Part shown: positions 54,063-62,755 of the stretch, piece by piece
Layout of the letters: every line of letters begins with the position of its first letter
How positions within the stretch are numbered: the stretch's first letter is position 1
Origin: Sphingobacterium nematocida
Lineage (GTDB): Bacteria; Bacteroidota; Bacteroidia; Sphingobacteriales; Sphingobacteriaceae
DNA: 64,000 nt
Assembly (NCBI RefSeq): GCF_900168125.1
Contig: NZ_FUZF01000014.1
Location: 62,001-126,000, forward strand
Reading direction: 5' to 3'
Translations under genes and position numbers: made by a program
Notes under the pieces: model-generated
The model's input: the letters and a program-made list of their open reading frames with translations, nothing else
What the model was told of the DNA's origin: nothing
Database searches by the model: none

Positions 54063-54899
54063 ATGAAGAAAATTTTTGACGACTTATCTTCTCAGGTGAG
54101 CAAGATAACTACCGAAAGATATAGCACTAGCTTTTCTTTAGGCATATTAGCACTGGATGCTTCTATACGGCCGGCGATTTATGCGATATATGGTTATGTG
54201 CGTTTAGCCGATGAAATCGTAGATAGCTTTCATGGCTACGATAAAAAGCAGCTCCTGCAACGGCTGATAAAAGATACCGATTACGCGCTCAAAGAAAAGA
54301 TTTCACTCAATCCGATTTTGAATGCTTTTCAGGCTTCTGTACATAGTTATAGCATAGATCGGGCGCTTGTCGACAGATTTTTGGCCAGTATGGCTATGGA
54401 TCTAGAGCCTATGTCTTACAATGATCAACGTTATAAAGATTATATAGTAGGGTCCGCAGAAGTGGTAGGTCTTATGTGTCTTCAGGTTTTCGTAAAGGGC
54501 AATCAACAACATTATGAAGAGCTGATGCCGTATGCGATGCGACTCGGAGCCGCATTTCAGAAGATAAATTTCCTACGCGATATGCGCGAGGATTATTTCA
54601 CTTTGGGGCGAATCTACTTTCCAAATTTAGAAATGGAGAAATTTGATGATCGTGTAAAAGCGAGCATTGAATCCGATATTAAGAATGATTTTACGGCAGC
54701 TTTGGTAGGTATAAAAAAGCTTCCTTCCTGTGCCCGGTTTGGAGTCTATCTGGCTTATAGGTACTATTGTTCCCTATTTAATAAAATCCACAAAATGTCT
54801 GCTTCTGATATAATGTCCAAGCGGGTGCGTATTCCCAATGGGTATAAACTGTCTATCATGATGGAAAGCTATTTTAAATATAAAGCAGCGGTCTTATGA
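54063..54899 (+). CDS. crtB: Phytoene synthase
   Basis: A 278-residue squalene/phytoene synthase family protein. Both Asp-rich substrate motifs are present: VRLADEIVDSF (DxxxD, about residues 46-56) and FLRDMREDYFTLGRIYFP (about 167-184). It condenses two geranylgeranyl diphosphates to phytoene. It ends in a four-base overlap with the start of crtZ. The YCSLF...RVRIPNGYKL end is typical of the Bacteroidota form. Confidence 0.96.
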   Translation: MKKIFDDLSSQVSKITTERYSTSFSLGILALDASIRPAIYAIYGYVRLADEIVDSFHGYDKKQLLQRLIKDTDYALKEKISLNPILNAFQASVHSYSIDRALVDRFLASMAMDLEPMSYNDQRYKDYIVGSAEVVGLMCLQVFVKGNQQHYEELMPYAMRLGAAFQKINFLRDMREDYFTLGRIYFPNLEMEKFDDRVKASIESDIKNDFTAALVGIKKLPSCARFGVYLAYRYYCSLFNKIHKMSASDIMSKRVRIPNGYKLSIMMESYFKYKAAVL

Positions 54900-55348
54900 T
54901 GTATGTAGCAGTTGTCATCGGTGTCTTTATACTTATGGAAGGATTTACATGGTGCGTACACAAGTATGTCATGCATGGCTTTTTATGGTGCTGGCACAAG
55001 GATCACCATAATCCTGAGCACGACAAAAAATTGGAGCGAAACGATTACTTTTTTGTCGTTTTCGCGATACCCGCCATTTGGTTGCTTTATATAGGCAGCA
55101 GATCTGAGTTGGGACTCTTGTTTTTTGTTGGTTTAGGTATTGCAATTTACGGTATGGCCTATTTTTTTGTACATGATATTTTTATTCACCAGCGTTTAAA
55201 AATTTTTAAACACACCGATAGTCCCTACCTCAAGGCCATTCGCAGGGCTCATAAGCAGCATCATAAACACCGCACCAAAGAGCAGGGGGAGTGCTTTGGT
55301 TTTTTGTGGGTTCCCCTTTATTATTTCAAAATGTATTTTAAAAAATAG
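54896..55348 (+). CDS. crtZ: Beta-carotene 3-hydroxylase
   Basis: A 150-residue membrane di-iron hydroxylase. The histidine clusters of CrtZ are seen: HKYVMHGFLWCWHKDHHNPEHD, FFVHDIFIHQRL and HKQHHKH. It adds the 3-hydroxyl groups that turn beta-carotene into zeaxanthin. The start overlaps crtB by four bases. Its presence makes zeaxanthin the probable end product. Confidence 0.95.
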   Translation: MMYVAVVIGVFILMEGFTWCVHKYVMHGFLWCWHKDHHNPEHDKKLERNDYFFVVFAIPAIWLLYIGSRSELGLLFFVGLGIAIYGMAYFFVHDIFIHQRLKIFKHTDSPYLKAIRRAHKQHHKHRTKEQGECFGFLWVPLYYFKMYFKK

Positions 55349-55352
55349 GTAT

Positions 55353-56051
55353 ATGGAAAGATTCACCTACCTGGCAGTAGAGTTTTTTGCTATTATTATC
55401 TGCTTTCTATTTTCATTTCATCCCAAAATTAGATTTGACCGTTATTTTTTGACGTATTTGAAGGCCAGCATAGTAGTCGCCTTGCCCTTTTTACTTTGGG
55501 ATGCCTGGTTTACAGATATGGGGGTATGGTGGTTTAATGATAGGTATATAGTAGGTTATAGGATATTAGATTTACCTATAGAGGAGATACTATTTTTTAT
55601 CACTATTCCATTCAGCTGTGTATTTACCTATTTTTGTCTCACCAAGTTTTTTAATCTCCGGTGGTGCGATCGAACTACCTCTATTTTCGTTATTTCAGCG
55701 ACAGTGCTGCTGGTTGTCTTAACTATTCTATCGATAGGCAAGATCTATCCATTACTGACTTTTCTGGCTACCACATTATCTATAGTGTATTTACATTACA
55801 TTGCTCGCTTCCGCTATTTTTCAGAAGCGACCAGTGTGTACGGAATATTATTGATTGGCTTCTTTCTGGTCAATGGTGTGCTTACAGGCACGGGCTTAGA
55901 AGAAGCCATTGTAAACTATAACCCCGATGATTTTTGGAACTTTCGTATCGGTACAGTGCCTGTAGAGGATGCCGTTTACGGTTATACAATGATATTATGG
56001 AATGTGTATTTTTTCCATAGGTTCAAGAACGATAATAAAGAAATAGAATAA
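55353..56051 (+). CDS. crtY: Lycopene cyclase, fused CrtYc/CrtYd membrane type
   Basis: A 232-residue membrane protein with two related halves. Taken from the ATG at 55353, five bases after crtZ; the open frame extends upstream over crtZ and is not used. Each half has the lycopene-cyclase acidic motif: PIEEILFFITIPF (about residues 78-90) and PVEDAVYGYTMIL (about 206-218). This is the single-chain version of the heterodimeric CrtYc/CrtYd of actinobacteria and makes beta-carotene from lycopene. The order crtZ-crtY-idi is tight. Confidence 0.9.
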   Translation: MERFTYLAVEFFAIIICFLFSFHPKIRFDRYFLTYLKASIVVALPFLLWDAWFTDMGVWWFNDRYIVGYRILDLPIEEILFFITIPFSCVFTYFCLTKFFNLRWCDRTTSIFVISATVLLVVLTILSIGKIYPLLTFLATTLSIVYLHYIARFRYFSEATSVYGILLIGFFLVNGVLTGTGLEEAIVNYNPDDFWNFRIGTVPVEDAVYGYTMILWNVYFFHRFKNDNKEIE

Positions 56052-56060
56052 AAAATACTT

Positions 56061-56585
56061 ATGAAAAGAAATACCGTATTACTCGTTAATGAACGTGATG
56101 AGGAACTTATGGAGATGGATAAGCTCGACGCACATCGCCAAGGCTTGTTACATCGGGCGTTTTCTATTTTCGTTTTTAACAGTATGGGACAGTTGTTGTT
56201 GCAGCAGCGCGCACCGCACAAATACCATGGAGGCAGTTTATGGACCAATACCTGCTGTTCGCATCCACAGTTGGGAGAGCAGGTCGTAGACAGTGCTTTA
56301 GAGAGGCTAGCGTTTGAAATGGGCTTTTCAACAGATTTAGAACAGATCTATTCCTTTATTTATCATTCCCCTGTTGAAAATGGTTTGGTGGAGCACGAGC
56401 TTGATCATGTGCTGATTGGTTTTAGTGATACGGTGCCACGGCCCAATCCAGATGAGGTCAATGACTTCAAGTGGATGGATCCCGATGAAATCGAGATTTG
56501 GATGCTAAGCCGACCTCAGGATTTTACGGTCTGGTTTAAAGAAGCTTTTCCCGTACTGATGAAAACTTTGACTAAGGAAGATTGA
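56061..56585 (+). CDS. idi: Isopentenyl-diphosphate delta-isomerase, type I
   Basis: A 174-residue Nudix-fold isomerase. The conserved Cys is in TNTCCSHPQLGE (about residues 66-77) and the catalytic Glu in EHELDHVLIG (about 112-121), with metal-binding His in the LHRAFSIFVF stretch. It interconverts isopentenyl and dimethylallyl diphosphate and so supplies the carotenoid pathway. Last gene of the crt operon, ten bases after crtY. Confidence 0.96.
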   Translation: MKRNTVLLVNERDEELMEMDKLDAHRQGLLHRAFSIFVFNSMGQLLLQQRAPHKYHGGSLWTNTCCSHPQLGEQVVDSALERLAFEMGFSTDLEQIYSFIYHSPVENGLVEHELDHVLIGFSDTVPRPNPDEVNDFKWMDPDEIEIWMLSRPQDFTVWFKEAFPVLMKTLTKED

Positions 56586-56619
56586 TAAATCGCGTAATAA
56601 AAATATCATCTCAGTTGTA

Positions 56620-58053
56620 TTATACTTTATTGTTAGCAGCAATACGATTGATCATTCCTTTGAAGATAAAGCCATGAAAAGGTAAAACAGCATACCAATA
56701 TAATCTTCCTGAGATCCCCAAAGGGCGGAATGTAGCCGTTTGAGTAAGTTCATTGTTTTCATCGATTTTAAACTCTAACCAAGCCTCACCCGGGAGTTTC
56801 ATCTCAGCATATAATAGTAGTCTCTTCTCCGGTTTGTCGGCTACTAGCACTCGCCAAAAATCTAACGCGTCGCCTGGATATATATTCAAATCACTCTTTC
56901 TACCACGTCTCATGCCTACGCCACCTACGAGTTGATCTATAAAACCACGCATTTTCCATAGCCAATTCCCATAATACCAGCCTGTTTTTCCACCAATAGA
57001 CCATATTCTAGCCAGCGTAGTTTCCACATCGGCAAGTTTCACCTTACGTACATCTTTAAAGCAGCCATATACAGGGACAGATACCAAAGTGGTTATACCT
57101 TGGTTTAAAATAGCACTACTTTGGGCATCTTTCCAACTCGAGAGTACGTTATTTTGTTCGATTTTTTCAAAAGCAAGCCTGATAGCGCTCTTATAGTCAA
57201 TTGGCTGTATATTCAGTAGTCTTGTAAGATTATTAGCTTCGGCTATCACTTCAACTTTCATGCTGTCTACCAGATTTTTAGCTAGCGGGTAGGACGTCGA
57301 AGTAACAAAATAAAGCCAATAAGAGGATAGTTTTGGTGTCATTACCGGAACGATAAAAATCTTTCTTTTCAGACCTCTGATTTCGGCATATTGTAGTAGC
57401 ATTTGTTTATAGGTCAAAACATCTGGACCTGCGATATCAAAACTCTTGCTGTACGTTTCAGATTGACAGATTACTCCTACTAGAAATTCAATTACATTTC
57501 TAATAGCAATGGGCTGACATTTCGTTTTTAGCCACTTAGGTGCTACCATTACGGGGAGTTTTTCCACTAAATCTCTGATTATTTCAAAAGAACCACTTCC
57601 TGATCCTACAATAATTCCCGCTTTTAGTACGGTAAGAGCATAGGTTCCTTGAGCAAGAATTGATTCTACGTTCTTTCTTGATCTTAAATGCTTTGAAAGA
57701 TATTGGTCGTTGTTTATACCTCCCAAATAAATAACTTGCTTCACCGCTATCTTTGATAGGACGTCTTTAAAATGGTGCGCACAGATTTCTTCCATCCTTG
57801 CAAAATCGCCCTGCTGCGTAGACATCGAATGAATCAAATAGAAAGCAACATCAATATCTGATGGAATGTTGGCAAGTGTCTCCTCTTTTAAAAAATCCAC
57901 TTCGATTACAGATATAAATTGAGCAAGCTCCTGGTCGTAAGAAAATCTGCTCTGATCCCTTACACAACATACCACGTGATGTCCTTTGTGGACGAGTACC
58001 GGCAATAGTCTTTTTGCAATATAACCTGTTACTCCAGTCAGCAATATGTTCAT
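56620..58053 (-). CDS. SDR-family NAD(P)-binding protein with DUF2867 C-terminal domain
   Basis: A 477-residue protein. The N-terminal half is an atypical extended SDR (ILLTGVTGYIAKRLLPVLVHKGHHVVCCVRD with the GxxGxxxxR loop, later VIYLGGI and GSGSGSFEIIRDLVEKLPVM). The C-terminal part (about 330-470; GDALDFWRVLVADKPEKRLLLYAEMKLPGEAWLEF, then ATFRPLGISGRLYWY) is a DUF2867-type domain. Proteins of this type recur near carotenoid and light-response genes, but the reaction is unknown. It converges on idi with a 34-base gap and has its own upstream region. Confidence 0.82.
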   Translation of the reverse strand: MNILLTGVTGYIAKRLLPVLVHKGHHVVCCVRDQSRFSYDQELAQFISVIEVDFLKEETLANIPSDIDVAFYLIHSMSTQQGDFARMEEICAHHFKDVLSKIAVKQVIYLGGINNDQYLSKHLRSRKNVESILAQGTYALTVLKAGIIVGSGSGSFEIIRDLVEKLPVMVAPKWLKTKCQPIAIRNVIEFLVGVICQSETYSKSFDIAGPDVLTYKQMLLQYAEIRGLKRKIFIVPVMTPKLSSYWLYFVTSTSYPLAKNLVDSMKVEVIAEANNLTRLLNIQPIDYKSAIRLAFEKIEQNNVLSSWKDAQSSAILNQGITTLVSVPVYGCFKDVRKVKLADVETTLARIWSIGGKTGWYYGNWLWKMRGFIDQLVGGVGMRRGRKSDLNIYPGDALDFWRVLVADKPEKRLLLYAEMKLPGEAWLEFKIDENNELTQTATFRPLGISGRLYWYAVLPFHGFIFKGMINRIAANNKV

Positions 58054-58369
58054 ATTTCATTTTTTAGACAAACCAAAAACAAGAGTATAGTAATTATAAC
58101 ATGGAGTTTTAAATAATGTTTGATAAATAGATAGATTGATCGAGATATCTTTAAAGATATTTCATCTTATGAATGATAACCTTGGCCAATATATACGAGT
58201 GAGGACGCTCGAATTTGTTGCGAGAATTTACCTGTCTACCATATAACCTTCATACACTTCAAGAATTGAAGCGGCGGCGAGTGGATTACTCAATCCGGCC
58301 TTTTTTCATTTTTTTAGGAGCGGCTAGGCATTATTTGTGAACGAACAACGCCTGCCTTCCTAAATGCCA
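58054..58369. other. 316-bp gene-free region between the SDR and ABC permease genes
   Basis: No convincing ORF. A 16-base perfect palindrome, ATATCTTTAAAGATAT, lies at 58145-58160, about 92 bases upstream of the SDR start and could be an operator. A weak GGATT/AATCC hairpin with T6 following lies near 58273-58307. Nothing else stands out. Confidence 0.5.
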
Positions 58370-59380
58370 TTAAGATCTAATCTCTCGGCGCATAAAAAGA
58401 TAATAAGATGTAGCAAACATAAGTAATGTAAACGCTATCAGGCCACTGAGCTGAGGCCATACCAGCATTAAGCTATTCCTTACCGATATAGTACTTGGTA
58501 TCGCGGCTACCATCTGTTCCATGGAAACAGGCCCCAAGCTCCGGACTGTCGGCATTAGTAGCGTTGTCGAGGCATCAACGTACAGCTGGTTCGGAGATAT
58601 ACGCAGAACATTCAGAATTATTTCGTTATAGTAAGCTATCTTGTCGGCAGAAAGATAGTTGGGATCGGGAATAAAGGCTTTTATTGCAATGTTTACCACT
58701 ACTTGAAAAAATATGGTGAAGAATAGCCAGATACCAATCGCCGTCAAAGCGGAAGTCGCGGGTTGCTTAAAACGTATTGACAATAAAATAGCTATGCTTA
58801 GCCAGAAACCTACATACAGGACGGTCATCCCGTTAAAGGCTATGATACGTACGATTTCCTGCCACTCTATAGGAATACCACTGATATACATAGCATATCC
58901 AACGATGAGGAAAGTCAGTGCCAAGAATAGAACCGCGACAATCAATAGAGGTGCTATAAATTTAGCTACGATAACGTTATCTCTGTATAAAGGCTGTGCC
59001 ATTAAACGTATCAGCGACCCATTGTTATGTTCCGAGTTGATGGCATCGAATCCCAGACTAATGCCAAGGATCGGAGCTAGAAAACTAAGGAATATATGGA
59101 ACGGCGGGATCGTATCATCCGTCAATGTCAATAACTTCAAGTAGAAAAGAGACTCCTTGCTATTTTCAGATGACATGAATGCAGATTTAATATTGCTCAG
59201 CGACGAATACATAGATGCTGTGAATGTCAATAGGATCAATGTCAGCAATATAATGAACCTCCAGCTTCTAATATGTTCTGCAATTTCTTTACGCAACAGG
59301 ACGCGCATTGGCGATTTGATTCCGTTAAGCTTATTTTCTCTTGAAAAACGTCTTTTTAGAGACTCTTTTAGATTTTTCAT
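58370..59380 (-). CDS. ABC-2-type transporter permease
   Basis: A 336-residue membrane protein with six predicted membrane segments and a large periplasmic loop after the first (FMSSENSKESLFYLKLLTLTDDTIPP). The SFLAPILGISLGFDAINSEHNNGSLIRLMAQPLYRDNVIVAK stretch is the conserved cytoplasmic region of ABC-2 permeases in NosY-like and related exporters. It is the third gene of a NEW3-ATPase-permease operon, overlapping the ATPase end by 50 bases. Substrate unknown. Confidence 0.87.
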   Translation of the reverse strand: MKNLKESLKRRFSRENKLNGIKSPMRVLLRKEIAEHIRSWRFIILLTLILLTFTASMYSSLSNIKSAFMSSENSKESLFYLKLLTLTDDTIPPFHIFLSFLAPILGISLGFDAINSEHNNGSLIRLMAQPLYRDNVIVAKFIAPLLIVAVLFLALTFLIVGYAMYISGIPIEWQEIVRIIAFNGMTVLYVGFWLSIAILLSIRFKQPATSALTAIGIWLFFTIFFQVVVNIAIKAFIPDPNYLSADKIAYYNEIILNVLRISPNQLYVDASTTLLMPTVRSLGPVSMEQMVAAIPSTISVRNSLMLVWPQLSGLIAFTLLMFATSYYLFMRREIRS

Positions 59381-60344
59381 TACTTACATCTTGATTTTTT
59401 TCGTTCTTGAAATATTCGAGATAGATTTCATCCAGTCCGTAGGTCTTCTGTTCGACTCCTACCAGTTCATATCCTTTCCCAACTACATGCCTGACCATTT
59501 CTACGGTTTGCTCATGAGCGGATATTACCTCTAGTTCATTACCATTTATTATAACCTCTTGCAAACCAGATAGTGATTCCATAATATCATACTTTAGTTG
59601 AATGGTTGCCTCAGCGCAGTTTTGAAGGCGTAATAAGGTGACATAGCCATTTTTGTTAAACAGTTGTTTCGACAAGCTAGGGATATCGCCGTTGGCCAAT
59701 AATTTGCCCGCGACAAATATGCCGACGCGGTCACAGATCTGCTGTACATGATGCAGGTGATGTGAGGAGAGGAGAACAGTCAAGTGTTGTTCCTCATTCA
59801 GTTTTTTGATAAGAGCCAGAAAGTCCTTAACACCACTCGGATCTATTCCAAGTGTAGGTTCGTCCAAAATGATCACCTCTGGCTCCTTGATCAGTACATC
59901 AGCAAGGCCAAGACGTTGTTTCATGCCTCTGGAAAAGGTCGTTGTTTTTTGATGTGCATTATTTTTTAGCCCTACGATCTCTAACAAATTGAATGCTTTT
60001 GCTTCGGCTTCACTTTCTGAAAAACCATTCAGCCTACCGACAAAAGAAAGGTTTTCCAGCGCGGTCATATTGCCATAAAATCCTAGGTTGTCAGGTAAGT
60101 ATCCAACCTTTTTTTTAACGGCAATGGGGTTTCGGGTTGCGTCATGTCCACATACATGAGCTTGCCCCAATGTAGGTTCACTAAGTCCAAGCAGCATAAG
60201 GATAGTTGTCGTTTTACCAGCCCCATTGGGACCTAAAAGACCGAATATTTCACCCTTATTAATCTCAAGAGAAAGGTTGTCGACAGCAATTTTATTTTTA
60301 TAATGCTTGGATAACCCTTTTAGCTTTATAATAGGATTATTCAT
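59331..60344 (-). CDS. ABC transporter ATP-binding protein
   Basis: A 337-residue ATPase with Walker A GPNGAGKTTT (about residues 38-47), signature FSRGMKQRLGLADVL, Walker B VIILDEPTLGIDPSG and the switch His in LLSSHHLHHV. The C-terminal 70 residues beyond the ATPase core end in a basic tail (SKRVSKKTFFKRK). It powers the permease encoded downstream. Its start codon forms part of leader element copy C. Confidence 0.93.
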   Translation of the reverse strand: MNNPIIKLKGLSKHYKNKIAVDNLSLEINKGEIFGLLGPNGAGKTTTILMLLGLSEPTLGQAHVCGHDATRNPIAVKKKVGYLPDNLGFYGNMTALENLSFVGRLNGFSESEAEAKAFNLLEIVGLKNNAHQKTTTFSRGMKQRLGLADVLIKEPEVIILDEPTLGIDPSGVKDFLALIKKLNEEQHLTVLLSSHHLHHVQQICDRVGIFVAGKLLANGDIPSLSKQLFNKNGYVTLLRLQNCAEATIQLKYDIMESLSGLQEVIINGNELEVISAHEQTVEMVRHVVGKGYELVGVEQKTYGLDEIYLEYFKNEKNQDVSNEKSKRVSKKTFFKRK

Positions 60345-60482
60345 ATGTATATAATTTGTCCTTTAACGGCCATATGGAATGTCCAAAGTATTTTTATCCG
60401 TATTTGTGTAGCCATTGCTACATGGATATTTCATATGTATATAATTATTCGTGTACTTAATTGTTTTCTCGATGGAACTCAT
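60340..60482 (-). repeat. Leader element copy C with a 39-codon micro-ORF, between NEW3 and ATPase genes
   Basis: The 209-base gap inside the operon carries on the minus strand an ORF at 60363-60482 (MSSIEKTIKYTNNYIH then MKYPCSNGYTNT, ending TLDIPYGR). Its second Met (60434) aligns with the micro-ORF of copy B: 37 of 39 bases match, and of the two differences one is silent and one changes Asn to Asp. The TGTAGC/GCTACA hairpin is shared. The 17-base AATTATATACATATGAA occurs twice here, 90 bases apart (60340-60356 and 60430-60446), the second leading into the ATPase start. A looser GCAAACCGA block with a hairpin lies further upstream near 60510-60530. Confidence 0.72.
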
Positions 60483-60553
60483 GAATGCTTCGCATTTATT
60501 TCATTATCCGACCGTGGAGAAGTCGGTTTGCCTTGAAAATGTTTTAAGCTAAC

Positions 60554-61417
60554 TTAGCGCCTGCCATATTTGCGCACCAATAGATAAATAAAAACGATAG
60601 CCAAACCAATCAGTAACATCCCTATCCACCCGGTCAATAAAGAAGTCTTGACCTCCATACGGTAAGCCAGAGAAGAATCCAAATGATTATTTTTTGCCGA
60701 CACATTGACCATGTAGTCCCCGGCTATTGTTTTATCGGGTACCTTTATGTTGACCTTAATATCCTTTGTTTTGCCAGGTTCCAATTTATCTATTTTGTCT
60801 ACTTCAAAGCTGGATTCCCACTTTGAGGGTAACTGTGTCGTTAGTTCAATGTTCTCTAGCGGTATAGTACCCGTGTTTTTTACTGTTATGAATACTTCCT
60901 TCTTACTGCCAGTCGTTGTGCTACCGCTCAATACTTGGTTTTGGGTAGATATTTCCATCTTATATGTCCCCTTTATAACCGATTCCAAATTCACTACGGT
61001 GGTATCGCCTTGCGCTATAGCTTTTATTGGGATAATGTGTTTTTTGATATCCGCGGTGTACGATGGGGTTATTTCTATACTCACTTCTTTGCTGGCATGT
61101 GGCTCTAGATTAATGGAGGTAACCTGCATACCTTCCGTTTTGTAGGCAACCGACCATCCAGGAGGCAAGCTAGAATGGAGCTCATAGATTTTTTCCTGTC
61201 CGCTGGGATTAGTGATTGTACCACTATATCGGAATACTTCTGTCGAAGGTACTTCCAGATTGATCAATCGAACTTTAAAATTGGGGCTTACAGCTTTGTT
61301 GGCTTCCTGAGCCAGCACATTTTGGTCTGCGATTGAAACAGAGACAGATGCGAGAATTAAAGCTTTTGATACGATTCCCGACTTCAGATGTTTGGTAAAA
61401 ATGAATCCTTTAAACAT
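60554..61417 (-). CDS. NEW3-domain exported protein
   Basis: A 287-residue protein with a leader (about 1-37, VLAQEAN), two tandem NEW3/alpha-galactosidase-associated beta-sandwich domains (about 50-150 with SLPPGWSVAYKTEGMQVTSINLEPHASKEVSIEI; about 160-255 with GTIPLENIELTTQLPSKWESSF) and a C-terminal membrane helix (about 262-281) followed by a short basic tail. Such proteins often form an operon with an ABC-2 ATPase and permease, as here. It probably acts as a membrane-anchored periplasmic accessory of the exporter. Confidence 0.85.
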   Translation of the reverse strand: MFKGFIFTKHLKSGIVSKALILASVSVSIADQNVLAQEANKAVSPNFKVRLINLEVPSTEVFRYSGTITNPSGQEKIYELHSSLPPGWSVAYKTEGMQVTSINLEPHASKEVSIEITPSYTADIKKHIIPIKAIAQGDTTVVNLESVIKGTYKMEISTQNQVLSGSTTTGSKKEVFITVKNTGTIPLENIELTTQLPSKWESSFEVDKIDKLEPGKTKDIKVNIKVPDKTIAGDYMVNVSAKNNHLDSSLAYRMEVKTSLLTGWIGMLLIGLAIVFIYLLVRKYGRR

Positions 61418-61497
61418 GATGTAATAACTAACAATTTTATATTAATAGCTTTTAGAAAATGTCTTGAATAAAAATTATACCTTCTAGGTTTAGGACC

Positions 61498-61528
61498 CAA
61501 ATTTAGTTATTGTAGATACTTGCGTCAA
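61498..61528 (-). promoter_or_regulatory. Bacteroidota-type promoter for the NEW3-ABC operon
   Basis: On the minus strand, a TTG -33 element (complement of 61526-61528), a 20-base spacer and TAAATTTG (complement of 61498-61505). The predicted leader is about 75 bases. The remainder of the 309-base gap 61418-61726 is AT-rich and shows nothing else convincing. Confidence 0.65.
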
Positions 61529-61726
61529 GTAGAATTTTAAAATTTTATTCTTTACTCATTTTGAGAAGATAGGGTGTAATTTGTAAATCTTTTTGTATTT
61601 TCATCTTGATGCTTTTTGCAACATTAGTAAAGACTGGCGCATTAAATTGGCCAAGATGAAATACATCAATTAGTTGAGGTTGCTTTATTTAATTCATCCC
61701 ATGTTGGATATTATAATAGAAGTTGT

Positions 61727-62530
61727 ATGAGAGTAGGATTCTTTCAGTATGCAGTTATTTGGCGTGATAGAGATGCCAATTTATCTTATATCGAATCGAG
61801 GATAAAGGGGCAAAAGTTCGATCTGTTGGTATTGCCCGAGTTATTTACCTCTGGCTATGCTTATGATTATAAAGGAGAATTACTTGCCTTCGCCGAAGAT
61901 TTATCGAACAGTCCAACAATAAGGTTTTTCACCAGATTGATGCAACATTGCGGAGGCTACATCACAGGTACTATACCCGAGCTTTATAAGGGTAAGCTGT
62001 ATAACTCATCCATCTTAGTAGGAGCAGAAGGGTTAGTGGCGTCATACCGGAAGATTCATGTTACAGATTATGAGAAGCGGGCTTTTCAGCCAGGACGTGA
62101 AGTCGTTTGGGGACAATGTCAAGATGCAAAAGTCGGCTTGACCATCTGTTTCGATGCTTGGTTTGCTCCGCTTTCTTCTATGCTAAAAGCACAAGGAGTA
62201 GATATTATTTGTAATTCCGCTAACTTTGGGGGCGAGATTACGCCAACCATAATCCCTATTCGCGCGATCGAAAACCAGTGCTTTTATATCAATTGTAATA
62301 GAGTCGGATCAGAACTTTTTGAAGGAGAGGAAGATGCCTATCGTGGAGAAAGTCAGATTGTTAGTCCTGACGGAAAAATATTAGCCAAAGCTGACAACAA
62401 AGAGTCCCTGACCTTTATAGATATAGATTTGGCAGAGGTCAATCATCCCGCATTCGGTAGTTTGATTACCAAAGATTTTGTATCAGAACACCGTAGATAT
62501 AAGGTAGAGATTCAATTTGAAAGATTATAG
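61727..62530 (+). CDS. Nitrilase-family amidase, omega-amidase (YafV/Nit2-like)
   Basis: A 267-residue nitrilase-superfamily protein with the full catalytic triad: Glu38 in LPELFTSGYA, Lys108 in YRKIHVTDYEK and Cys140 in TICFDAWF. The opening and the IRAIENQCFYINCNRVG segment resemble YafV and Nit2, which hydrolyse alpha-ketoglutaramate or alpha-ketosuccinamate, products of transamination and of methionine salvage. In those proteins the Cys is followed by YDVRFP; here it is FDAWFA, so the substrate may differ. Monocistronic. Confidence 0.85.
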   Translation: MRVGFFQYAVIWRDRDANLSYIESRIKGQKFDLLVLPELFTSGYAYDYKGELLAFAEDLSNSPTIRFFTRLMQHCGGYITGTIPELYKGKLYNSSILVGAEGLVASYRKIHVTDYEKRAFQPGREVVWGQCQDAKVGLTICFDAWFAPLSSMLKAQGVDIICNSANFGGEITPTIIPIRAIENQCFYINCNRVGSELFEGEEDAYRGESQIVSPDGKILAKADNKESLTFIDIDLAEVNHPAFGSLITKDFVSEHRRYKVEIQFERL

Positions 62531-62755
62531 TGATGTTCATGCGTTATGTTCAGAAGGCAGTTCTAAAGTTAGCTAAAGAAAGCACAGACAAAGGCTAGAG
62601 CTTGGTATTAAAGATCGCTGGCGGGATCAAAAAAGTGATGGCTAAGGAATTTTTATTATGGACATGGGTCGATTTGAAAATAGTAGGGTATTATTGACAC
62701 CATACAGAGAAAAGGAGTTTTAAGTTTTCTACTTTCGCCACAAACTTAAACTAAA

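Noticed and set aside
58713..59144. A 143-residue open frame on the plus strand within the ABC permease
   Set aside because: It is antisense to the permease, whose membrane segments and overlap with the ATPase gene are clear.
60340..60356. The TATACATATG start context looks like cloning-vector sequence
   Set aside because: There is no AAGGAG or other vector sequence around it, and related versions occur at three chromosomal sites with different flanks.
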